A stretch of DNA of 5,003 nt from Acinetobacter sp. UBA6641 (GTDB lineage Bacteria; Pseudomonadota; Gammaproteobacteria; Pseudomonadales; Moraxellaceae): contig DKLL01000274.1 of assembly GCA_002455755.1 (NCBI GenBank), forward strand, positions 5,377 through 10,379, given 5' to 3'. Under the pieces are notes generated by a model, which did not search any database, was not told where the DNA came from, and saw only the letters and a program-made list of their open reading frames with translations. Position 1 is the first letter of the stretch; the number at the start of each line of letters is the position of its first letter. A program made the translations under genes and the position numbers. Below are positions 1-5,003 of the stretch, one piece after another.

Positions 1-693
1 TTCCTCAGAACTGACCACTTCACCAGTCGCGGCTTTCACCAATGGCGGGCCACCCAAGAAAATCGTGCCTTGATTACGGACAATAATGGTTTCGTCCGAC
101 ATGGCAGGCACATAGGCACCCCCTGCGGTACAGCTGCCCATCACCACCGCAATTTGGGCAATGCCTTGGCTGGACATACGCGCCTGATTATAGAAAATAC
201 GTCCGAAGTGATCACGATCCGGGAACACCTCATCCTGCATTGGTAAATAAGCACCGCCAGAGTCCACCAGATAAATACACGGTAAATGGTTTTGTTCGGC
301 AATCTCTTGTGCACGTAAATGTTTTTTCACCGTCAGCGGATAATAGGTTCCACCTTTCACCGTCGCATCATTGGCTACAATCATGCAGGTCACGCCATTG
401 ACCTGGCCAATTCCGGCAATCACGCCCGCAGCAGGTACATCATCCGGGTACACGTTATAAGCCGCCAATTGTCCAATTTCTAAAAAGGCAGTTCCGGCAT
501 CAATCAGATGATCAACCCGTTCACGTGGTAACAGTTTGCCGCGTGCCAAATGTTTTTCACGGGCCTTTTCGCCGCCGCCTAAAGCAATCTGCTGCGCTTT
601 TTGTTTTAAATCATCAACCAGAATCTGCATGGCAGCCTGGTTGGTTTTAAAATCTTCGCTTCGAATATTAATTTTGCTTTGTAATGTATTCAT
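1..693 (-). CDS. liuB: Methylcrotonyl-CoA carboxylase, carboxyltransferase (beta) subunit, partial (C-terminus off left edge)
   Basis: This is the carboxyltransferase subunit of the biotin-dependent enzyme that converts 3-methylcrotonyl-CoA to 3-methylglutaconyl-CoA in leucine breakdown, a cytoplasmic complex with a biotinylated alpha subunit (not in this window). I translated 231 codons with no stop; family members are about 535 residues, so less than half is present. Visible are [12 protein letters not shown] (residues 56-67), [20 protein letters not shown] (106-125), [20 protein letters not shown] (142-161) and the glycine-rich [16 protein letters not shown] (186-201), all typical of the acyl-CoA carboxyltransferase N-domain. 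The [14 protein letters not shown] stretch points to MCC rather than propionyl-CoA carboxylase. The ATG ending at 693 is preceded by AAGGAAG with 7 nt spacing, which fixes the start. It lies 42 nt behind liuA on the same strand, so it is very likely its operon partner. Geranyl-CoA carboxylase beta (AtuC) is the close alternative, made less likely by the LiuA neighbour. Confidence 0.95.
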   Translation of the reverse strand, partial: MNTLQSKINIRSEDFKTNQAAMQILVDDLKQKAQQIALGGGEKAREKHLARGKLLPRERVDHLIDAGTAFLEIGQLAAYNVYPDDVPAAGVIAGIGQVNGVTCMIVANDATVKGGTYYPLTVKKHLRAQEIAEQNHLPCIYLVDSGGAYLPMQDEVFPDRDHFGRIFYNQARMSSQGIAQIAVVMGSCTAGGAYVPAMSDETIIVRNQGTIFLGGPPLVKAATGEVVSSEE

Positions 694-735
694 CTTCGAA
701 CTTCCTTGTTATTCAGTGTGCTTATGAATCGTGAT

Positions 736-1908
736 TTAAGCTGTTTCATTAAACAGTTCGCGACCAATCAGCATGCGACGGATTTCAGAAGTTCCCGCAC
801 CAATTTCATAAAGTTTGGCATCGCGCCATAAACGACCCGCTGAAAATTCGTTGATATAGCCATTACCACCCAAGGTTTGAATGGTTTCACCTGCCATCCA
901 GGTGGCTTTTTCAGCAGCATATAAAATGGCACTTGCTGCATCTTTACGTAAGCTACGGCTATGTTCAGCCTTGTCACATTCAGCGCCCACCGCATAAACC
1001 AGTGCTTTACATGCCAGCCAGGTGGAATACATATCGGCAATTTTGCCTTGCATCAACTGGAATTCACCCAGTGCCTGACCAAACTGTTTACGGTCATGAA
1101 TATAAGGAATTACGGTATCAATACAGGCATCCATAATGCCCAGTGGACCTGCACTTAAAACTGCACGTTCATAGTCCAAACCACTCATTAAAACCCTGGT
1201 GCCATTACCCACGCCACCCAGCACATTTTCTTTCGGCACTTCTACATTGTCGAAGAAAAGCGGGTAGGTATTGGAACCGCGCATGCCTAATTTGTCCAGA
1301 TGAGTACCATGACTAAAACCTGGCATACCTTTTTCAACCAGAAAAGCGGTCATGCCTTTAGAACCGGCTTGAAGATCAGTTTTGGCATACACCACCAGTA
1401 CGTCAGCATCGCCACCATTGGTAATCCACATTTTTGAACCATTAAGCAGGTAATGATCGCCTTTGTCTTCGGCTTTTAATTTCATGCTCACCACATCCGA
1501 ACCTGCATTAGGCTCTGACATTGCGAGGGCACCGACAAAATCACCGGAAACCAGTTTAGGTAAATACTTTTGCTTTTGCTCTTCGCTACCATTTCGCTTA
1601 ATTTGGTTTACACATAAGTTAGAATGTGCGCCGTAGGACAAGCCAATCGATGCTGATGCACGGGAAATTTCTTGCATGGCAATAATATGGGCCAAATAAC
1701 CCAGGTTAGTTCCACCGTATTCCTCGCTTACAGTCAGGCCAAGTAGTCCCATATCACCAAATTTTTTCCACAGGTGAGCAGGGAATTCATTGTCTTGGTC
1801 AACTTGCTGGGCAATCGGTGCAATCTCCTTTGCACAGAATGCTGCGATTGAATCTTTAAGGGCAATTAGCGTTTCATCCAAACCAAAATTTAAACTTTGT
1901 AGATTCAT
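736..1908 (-). CDS. liuA: Isovaleryl-CoA dehydrogenase
   Basis: This FAD-dependent acyl-CoA dehydrogenase oxidises isovaleryl-CoA to 3-methylcrotonyl-CoA, passing electrons to electron-transfer flavoprotein. From the ATG at 1908 it is 390 residues, the usual size. The family signatures are present: [13 protein letters not shown] (126-138) and [20 protein letters not shown] (344-363). The catalytic base supports the isovaleryl-specific assignment: Glu247 in [14 protein letters not shown] matches the Glu254 position of human IVD, while the site used as base in medium-chain enzymes is Ala371 ([11 protein letters not shown]). The open frame extends upstream to 1983, but those codons cross the predicted promoter and have no family resemblance. 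MNLQSLNF aligns with the usual N-terminus, so I chose 1908; an ATG at 1920 (394 residues) cannot be excluded. No strong Shine-Dalgarno precedes either start; the best is AGGA, 11 nt from 1908. It is first in a leftward operon with liuB and divergent from the TetR gene. Confidence 0.95.
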   Translation of the reverse strand: MNLQSLNFGLDETLIALKDSIAAFCAKEIAPIAQQVDQDNEFPAHLWKKFGDMGLLGLTVSEEYGGTNLGYLAHIIAMQEISRASASIGLSYGAHSNLCVNQIKRNGSEEQKQKYLPKLVSGDFVGALAMSEPNAGSDVVSMKLKAEDKGDHYLLNGSKMWITNGGDADVLVVYAKTDLQAGSKGMTAFLVEKGMPGFSHGTHLDKLGMRGSNTYPLFFDNVEVPKENVLGGVGNGTRVLMSGLDYERAVLSAGPLGIMDACIDTVIPYIHDRKQFGQALGEFQLMQGKIADMYSTWLACKALVYAVGAECDKAEHSRSLRKDAASAILYAAEKATWMAGETIQTLGGNGYINEFSAGRLWRDAKLYEIGAGTSEIRRMLIGRELFNETA

Positions 1909-1933
1909 TTCTTCATTCATCCTGATGGTTATA

Positions 1934-1965
1934 TTTGTTGTTCCAAAAAGCATTTTTGTTGTGCC
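1934..1965. repeat. Two-copy 11-mer direct repeat in the liuA leader
   Basis: TTTGTTGTTCC (1934-1944) and TTTGTTGTGCC (1955-1965) agree at 10 of 11 positions and are offset by 21 bp, two helical turns. On the liuA-sense strand they read GGAACAACAAA and GGCACAACAAA, and lie in the probable 5' untranslated region between the predicted start of transcription (about 1968) and the liuA ATG. The sense copies include AACAACAA and AACAAAAA, each fitting the A-rich AANAANAA pattern bound by Hfq/Crc in pseudomonads. The repeat is directly visible. Whether it is a protein site on DNA, an RNA-level site, or chance in AT-rich sequence is open. Confidence 0.5.
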
Positions 1966-1974
1966 TGTATTTTT

Positions 1975-2003
1975 ACAATACAACTATTCTTTGAAAAAGT
2001 GAA
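1975..2003 (-). promoter_or_regulatory. Candidate sigma-70 promoter of the liuAB operon
   Basis: On the minus strand, TTCACT (-35, at 2003-1998) and TATTGT (-10, at 1980-1975) are separated by exactly 17 bp. Each hexamer matches consensus at four of six positions. This would start transcription near 1968 and give a leader of about 60 nt before the liuA ATG. The -35 element lies mostly within the inverted repeat at 1999-2014, so a protein bound there would block it. Scores are modest and the region is AT-rich, so this is a proposal only. Confidence 0.4.
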
Positions 2004-2019
2004 TATAAATTCACAAAAT
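1991..2019 (+). promoter_or_regulatory. Candidate sigma-70 promoter of the TetR-family gene
   Basis: TTGAAA (1991-1996, five of six consensus matches) and CAAAAT (2014-2019, four of six) are spaced by 17 bp. Transcription would begin near 2026, leaving about a 30-nt leader before the ATG at 2057. The 16-bp inverted repeat at 1999-2014 fills nearly the whole spacer and touches the -10 element, the classic placement for autorepression by a TetR protein. It overlaps the opposing liuA promoter, so the two may also interfere with each other. Confidence 0.4.
1999..2014. promoter_or_regulatory. Perfect inverted repeat, probable operator of the divergent TetR-family regulator
   Basis: GTGAATATAAATTCAC has perfect 6-bp arms (GTGAAT/ATTCAC) around a 4-bp ATAA spacer. 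TetR-family dimers commonly bind palindromes of about 15-20 bp in the region between their own gene and a divergent target. Here the site overlaps the predicted -35 of liuA and the predicted spacer of the regulator promoter, so one bound dimer could control both directions. The repeat is seen directly; its role as operator is inferred from position and symmetry. Confidence 0.6.
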
Positions 2020-2036
2020 GATTTACAATTCATTTT
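2015..2036. repeat. Second inverted repeat abutting the probable operator
   Basis: AAAATGA (2015-2021) and TCATTTT (2030-2036) form perfect 7-bp arms around TTTACAAT. It begins at the base after the first inverted repeat and covers the predicted -10 end and transcription start of the TetR gene. The two palindromes also share AATTCA (2008-2013 and 2027-2032, 19 bp apart). It may be an auxiliary operator or a weak hairpin in the leader; arms made almost only of A and T may also arise by chance. Confidence 0.35.
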
Positions 2037-2056
2037 ATCTGGTTGAGAATAAGATT

Positions 2057-2683
2057 ATGAGTTATAAAAGATCATCGTTGATGCAGGAAAGAATGGAGCA
2101 AAATCGTCAAACGATTTTGCAGTCTGCGCGTGAACTGATTGCTCAAGGGGGCTTTAAAGATGCGCAAATTCAGGCGATTGCTGATCGTGCTGGCGTATCC
2201 AGTGGTCTGGTTTATCGTTATTTCGACAACAAAAGTCAGGTGTTAATTGAAGTATTGTCAGAAGCCATTCAGTATGAAGTTCAAATTTTGAATAACATTG
2301 CTGCAAGTGATCTTTCTGCATCTGAAAAATTACACAAGGCGGTGACGACTTTTGTTAAACGTGCATTGAATAACCCCCAACTTGCGTATTCGCTGATGTT
2401 TGAGCCTGTCGATCCTTTGCTTGAACATGAGCGTTTTCGCAGTAAGCAACTGATTAAACAAAGCATTAATGAAATACTTGCCGAAGGTAAAATCAATGGC
2501 GAGTTTGGATTTGAAGATTTAAATACCGCAGCCCTGTGTGTGGTGGGTGCCATGACTTTTGTGGTAATTGAACCCTTGAATCCTTCAAAAAATGTCAGGT
2601 TTGATCAGGCCTATAAAGACTATTTTGTCAAACAGGTTACCGATTTTTGTGTAAGTGGCGTTAATTTAAAGGAGGGTGAGTGA
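2057..2683 (+). CDS. TetR/AcrR-family transcriptional regulator, likely local repressor of the liu operon
   Basis: A 208-residue protein with the TetR layout: an N-terminal helix-turn-helix domain at about residues 14-63 and a helical ligand/dimer domain behind it. The recognition part IQAIADRAGVSSGLVYRYF (38-56), followed by DNKSQVL, is the diagnostic stretch. The C-terminal half carries no catalytic or metal motif and does not reveal the ligand; from its neighbours an acyl-CoA of leucine or fatty-acid breakdown is the reasonable guess. The start is uncertain: the frame opens at 2018 without a ribosome binding site. I chose 2057 (GAG upstream at 2045-2047, and MSYKRSSLMQERM is a plausible TetR arm), while 2093, preceded by AGGAAAG at close spacing, would give 196 residues. 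It is divergent from liuA across 148 nt holding a palindrome, and 102 nt ahead of the synthetase. LiuQ of betaproteobacteria is a known TetR-type liu regulator, but I cannot claim orthology. Confidence 0.88.
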   Translation: MSYKRSSLMQERMEQNRQTILQSARELIAQGGFKDAQIQAIADRAGVSSGLVYRYFDNKSQVLIEVLSEAIQYEVQILNNIAASDLSASEKLHKAVTTFVKRALNNPQLAYSLMFEPVDPLLEHERFRSKQLIKQSINEILAEGKINGEFGFEDLNTAALCVVGAMTFVVIEPLNPSKNVRFDQAYKDYFVKQVTDFCVSGVNLKEGE

Positions 2684-2785
2684 TCAGTTAAACACACAAA
2701 AACAAGGCTGTTTGGGAAAGTCGTCTGAGTCAAAACAATTAAAGTGAAAGAATCATAATTACAAAGAATCAAGGAGAGTGATTCA
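2684..2785 (+). promoter_or_regulatory. Leader of the acyl-CoA synthetase gene with candidate -10 and ribosome binding site
   Basis: The 102-nt gap contains no terminator-like hairpin, only a weak AAACA/TGTTT stem at 2700-2713, so readthrough from the TetR gene is possible. CATAAT (2754-2759) is a five-of-six match to a -10 box, but no convincing -35 lies 16-18 bp upstream. AAGGAG (2771-2776) sits 9 nt before the ATG at 2786 and fixes that start. The ribosome binding site lies in the loop of a small GAATC/GATTC inverted repeat (2766-2770 and 2780-2784). I see no copy of the GTGAAT-ATTCAC palindrome here. Confidence 0.4.
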
Positions 2786-4474
2786 ATGACACAAGTACGG
2801 TTAAGCTATGCCTATGGAACCAGCAGCCAGCCTTTATTGGGCATGACGATTGGTGAAAAGTTTGATCAGGCATGCCAGCAATATGCTGAACAGGATGCTG
2901 TGGTCAGCGTGCATCAAAATGTACGCTTAAGCTATAAACAGCTGCAGGATCAGGTCAATGCATTTGCTTGTAGCCTAATTCAATTAGGCTTGGAAAAGGG
3001 TGACCGGATTGCGATTTGGTCGCCCAATTGTGTGGAATGGACCATCACCCAGTTTGCAGCCTTTAAAGCCGGCATGATTCTGGTCAATTTGAATCCTGCC
3101 TATAAAAGCAGTGAGCTTGAATATGTGCTGAATAAAGTATCCTGCAAGGCATTGGTTATTGCCGCGCAATTTAAAACCAGTAATTATCAGGAAATTTTGA
3201 CTAAAATTGCCCCTGAGCTTACTGAATCGGTAGATAAACGACTTTCTGCAAAACGCCTGCCGCATTTACAGCACGTGATCAAAATTGATCATGAACAGCA
3301 TATCGGTATTCACCGTTTTTCTGATTTATTGCCAGAGCCTACTGCTGCACAGTTAAATCAATTGCAAGCCATTGCCGCTGATTTACAGTTTGATGAAACC
3401 ATTAATATTCAATTTACTTCCGGCACCACGGGTAATCCGAAAGGAACCATGCTGACCCATAATAATATTTTGAATAATGGTTATTTTGTCGGTGAAGCAA
3501 TTCATTTAGGGCCGGAAGACCGTGTCTGTATTTCGGTACCACTATTTCATTGTTTCGGCATGGTCATGGGTAATTTGGCCTGTATTACGCATGGTTCTAC
3601 CATGGTGTACCCATCTGCCGTGTTTAATCCGCTGGATACGCTTAAAACGATTCAACAAGAAAAATGCACCGCAGCCTATGGTGTGCCAACCATGTTTATT
3701 GCCATGCTTGAACATGAACAATTCGATGAGTTCGATCTGAGCAGCTTACGTACTGGAATCATGGCGGGCAGCCCATGTCCACGTGAAATTATGCAGCGCG
3801 TGATTGACCGTATGCATATGTCAGAAATTACGATCTGTTATGGCATGACTGAAACTGCACCGGTCAGTGCGCAGAGTTCTACTTCAGATTCGGTCGAACA
3901 CCGTGTCGGTACGGTTGGCCGGGTACATCCACATCTGGAAATCAAAATTGTCGATGAAAACGGCAAGGTTGTACCACGTGGAAAACTGGGTGAATTGTGC
4001 GTGCGTGGTTATTCAGTCATGCTGGGTTATTGGGAGGACAATGACAAGACTCAGGAAGTGATTGATGTTGCCAAATGGATGCACACCGGCGATATTGCCG
4101 AAATGGATGATGAAGGCTTTGTAAAAATCAAAGGCCGGATTAAAGATGTAGTCATTCGTGGCGGTGAAAACCTGTTCCCGAAAGAAATTGAAGATTTCCT
4201 CTATACTCATCCGGATGTTTCGGATGTACAGGTGATTGGACTGCCAGATGCCAAATATGGTGAAGAACTCTGCGCTTGTATTATTTTGCACGAGCATCAT
4301 CAGGTCAATGAAGAAGCAATTCGTAAGTATTGTGCAGAGCATATCTCGCACAATAAAGTACCACGTTATGTACGCTTTTTTACCGAATTTCCAATGACTG
4401 CTTCAGGCAAGGCACAAAAATTCAAATTACAGGAACTGATGCGTCAGGAGTTGCAACTCGAAGAAATCGCCTGA
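2786..4474 (+). CDS. AMP-forming acyl-CoA synthetase, ACSF2/FadD-like (medium-chain or branched-chain acid likely)
   Basis: A 562-residue member of the adenylate-forming (ANL) superfamily: it would activate a carboxylic acid with ATP to an acyl-adenylate and transfer it to CoA in the cytoplasm. Core motifs are intact: the phosphate-binding loop TSGTTGNPKG (211-220), YGMTE (352-356), TGD (434-436), the hinge region GRIKDVVIRGGENLFPKEIE (450-469), and the C-terminal catalytic lysine Lys542 in MTASGKAQKFKL. The N-terminus (LSYAYGTSSQPLLGMTIGEKFD) and overall length resemble the ACSF2-like group of proteobacterial AMP-binding proteins rather than E. coli FadD. It is too short, and too far from a liu-type cluster role, to be acetoacetyl-CoA synthetase AacS (about 650 residues). 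The substrate cannot be read from sequence; the liu context suggests isovalerate or related short/medium acids. AAGGAG at 2771-2776 supports the start; a strong terminator follows 25 nt after the stop. Confidence 0.9.
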   Translation: MTQVRLSYAYGTSSQPLLGMTIGEKFDQACQQYAEQDAVVSVHQNVRLSYKQLQDQVNAFACSLIQLGLEKGDRIAIWSPNCVEWTITQFAAFKAGMILVNLNPAYKSSELEYVLNKVSCKALVIAAQFKTSNYQEILTKIAPELTESVDKRLSAKRLPHLQHVIKIDHEQHIGIHRFSDLLPEPTAAQLNQLQAIAADLQFDETINIQFTSGTTGNPKGTMLTHNNILNNGYFVGEAIHLGPEDRVCISVPLFHCFGMVMGNLACITHGSTMVYPSAVFNPLDTLKTIQQEKCTAAYGVPTMFIAMLEHEQFDEFDLSSLRTGIMAGSPCPREIMQRVIDRMHMSEITICYGMTETAPVSAQSSTSDSVEHRVGTVGRVHPHLEIKIVDENGKVVPRGKLGELCVRGYSVMLGYWEDNDKTQEVIDVAKWMHTGDIAEMDDEGFVKIKGRIKDVVIRGGENLFPKEIEDFLYTHPDVSDVQVIGLPDAKYGEELCACIILHEHHQVNEEAIRKYCAEHISHNKVPRYVRFFTEFPMTASGKAQKFKLQELMRQELQLEEIA

Positions 4475-4499
4475 GATGCACTGAATAGCTTAAATATTT

Positions 4500-4548
4500 G
4501 AATCTCTCTTTATTCCCTCAACAGAAATAAAGAGGGATTCAGCTTTTT
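4500..4548 (+). terminator. Rho-independent terminator of the acyl-CoA synthetase transcript
   Basis: GAATCTCTCTTTATT (4500-4514) pairs with AATAAAGAGGGATTC (4526-4540) over 15 bp, with one U-G wobble (4505 with 4535), closed by an 11-nt loop, and followed after AGC by TTTTT (4544-4548). The pairing extends one more base (T4499 with A4541). It begins 25 nt after the synthetase stop codon. It marks the end of this rightward unit; the opposite strand lacks a comparable T-tract, so it is probably one-directional. Confidence 0.88.
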
Positions 4549-4862
4549 AAGGGGTTTAATTCTAGATCCCGCATTAACTGCTTCAAATTGAATCTATGAT
4601 TGATCTGCCAGTTATACAGCTGCCGATTAAATACAGATTTTTATCATCCCACATTCAAAAGAATCCATGATTTACTTTCTTTTTAAAATGAAATGTAACG
4701 GAATTGGTTTTCGTTATTTTTTATGAGGGTTAATCTCATCTTTGATTATTGAAATGTATAAGTTACGTGAGATGGCATATTCAAACTGCAAAATACAATT
4801 AATCTAAAAACAGAACAGTAGACAAAATTTAATTATTTATTTTTCGTATGAATGCTGAACTT
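4549..4862. other. AT-rich intergenic region without a recognisable gene
   Basis: About 310 bp between the terminator and the next gene. I found no open frame with a ribosome binding site on either strand; the only ATG-led stretch near its middle (from 4723) stops after nine codons. It holds an imperfect 19-20 bp direct repeat (listed separately), A+T-rich runs just before the downstream gene (about 4824-4845), and no clear promoter. TAGACA at 4819-4824 resembles a -35 but has no matching -10 at proper spacing. TATAAG at 4757-4762 resembles a -10 but lacks a -35. No tRNA or obvious structured RNA was recognised. Confidence 0.5.
4582..4672. repeat. Imperfect direct repeat, two copies, 71 bp apart
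   Basis: TTCAAATTGAATCTATGATT (4582-4601) and TTCAAAAGAATCCATGATT (4654-4672) match closely when one base gap is allowed. The core GAATCTATGATT (4590-4601) versus GAATCCATGATT (4661-4672) matches at 11 of 12 bases. Both copies are in the non-coding stretch between the terminator and the next gene. It could be a pair of regulator sites, remnants of a duplication, or chance in AT-rich DNA. Confidence 0.4.
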
Positions 4863-4875
4863 TTGGAGAATAATC

Positions 4876-5003
4876 ATGACAGACAATCAAAACCGTGAAA
4901 AATTATGGAAACTGATCAAAGGTGTGCGTTTCACCATGATTAGTCATACCACCGATAGTCAGGAAATTCATTGTCAGCCTATGACCATGCTAAATACAGA
5001 GCA
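4876..5003 (+). CDS. Pyridoxamine 5'-phosphate oxidase-like / general stress protein 26 family protein, partial (C-terminus off right edge)
   Basis: Only the first 42 codons are present. The N-terminus, with REKLWKLIKGVRFTMISHTT (residues 7-26) then CQPMTMLNTE (33-42), follows the pattern of the flavin-binding split-barrel proteins called general stress protein 26: an amphipathic helix (KLWKLI), a first strand (FTMIS), then a polar turn leading to the conserved PMT segment. Members bind FMN or a related flavin; the physiological role is generally unclear, and most are not true PdxH enzymes. GGAG (4865-4868) lies 7 nt before the ATG, supporting this start. It is separated from the synthetase by a strong terminator and about 400 bp, so it is a separate transcription unit unrelated to leucine breakdown. 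The family call rests on a short stretch. Confidence 0.72.
   Translation, partial: MTDNQNREKLWKLIKGVRFTMISHTTDSQEIHCQPMTMLNTE

Noticed and set aside
536..727. 63-codon plus-strand open frame inside the liuB region
   Set aside because: It is antisense to clearly conserved liuB codons, has no ribosome binding site and no recognisable protein pattern.
2045..2050. GAGAAT as a -10 with TTTACA (2022-2027) at 17 bp, giving a leaderless TetR transcript starting at the ATG
   Set aside because: Possible by spacing, but the TTGAAA/CAAAAT pair at 1991-2019 scores better and is placed with the palindrome in the spacer; no evidence favours a leaderless message.
2743..2762. AGTGAAAG...ATAATTAC upstream of the synthetase as a second copy of the TetR operator
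   Set aside because: Only one half resembles GTGAAT, the other arm does not match ATTCAC, and the spacing differs from the perfect site.
4013..4351. 112-codon minus-strand open frame
   Set aside because: It lies entirely antisense to the conserved C-terminal part of the acyl-CoA synthetase, including the hinge motif; a shadow of that coding sequence.
2786..4474. Acetoacetyl-CoA synthetase (AacS), often linked to liu genes
   Set aside because: AacS is about 650 residues with a different N-terminal region; this protein is 562 residues with an ACSF2/FadD-like layout.
4819..4852. TAGACA with TATGAA as promoter of the flavin-barrel gene
   Set aside because: The separation is 22 bp, too long for a sigma-70 promoter, and no better -10 occurs 16-18 bp downstream.
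1..5003. Novel defence, toxin-antitoxin, CRISPR or mobile element
   Set aside because: No transposase, integrase, repeat array, terminal inverted repeats or atypical genes were seen; the genes present are standard metabolic and regulatory ones.

Overview
The window reads as ordinary chromosomal DNA from an Acinetobacter-type gammaproteobacterium (Moraxellaceae). This is inferred from moderately AT-rich, gene-dense sequence, AT-rich intergenic stretches, and the style of the encoded proteins. It was not checked against any database. It holds one edge of a leucine/isovalerate catabolic locus (liu genes) arranged divergently from a TetR-type regulator and an acyl-CoA synthetase. The start of an unrelated flavin-barrel protein lies at the right edge.

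Minus strand, positions 1-1908: the first 231 codons of the methylcrotonyl-CoA carboxylase carboxyltransferase (beta) subunit (liuB, running off the left edge) follow a complete isovaleryl-CoA dehydrogenase gene (liuA). The gap is 42 nt, so the two are almost certainly one operon transcribed leftward. Positions 1909-2056: a divergent control region with a perfect 6+6 inverted repeat (GTGAAT-4-ATTCAC), a second 7+7 inverted repeat beside it, candidate promoters in both directions, and a two-copy direct repeat in the liuA leader. Plus strand, 2057-2683: TetR-family regulator. Plus strand, 2786-4474: an ACSF2/FadD-like acyl-CoA synthetase with a good ribosome binding site and a strong intrinsic terminator after it (4500-4548). 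Positions 4549-4862: AT-rich non-coding sequence with an imperfect 19-20 bp direct repeat. Plus strand, 4876 to the right edge: the N-terminus of a pyridoxamine-phosphate-oxidase-like (general stress protein 26 type) protein.

Functionally, LiuA oxidises isovaleryl-CoA to 3-methylcrotonyl-CoA, which the LiuB-containing biotin carboxylase then carboxylates. The synthetase could feed free branched or medium-chain acids into the same CoA pool. The TetR protein, whose likely operator overlaps both divergent promoters, probably represses the liu operon and itself. Nothing here looks like a mobile element, defence system or CRISPR array. The points most worth a second look are in the divergent control region.
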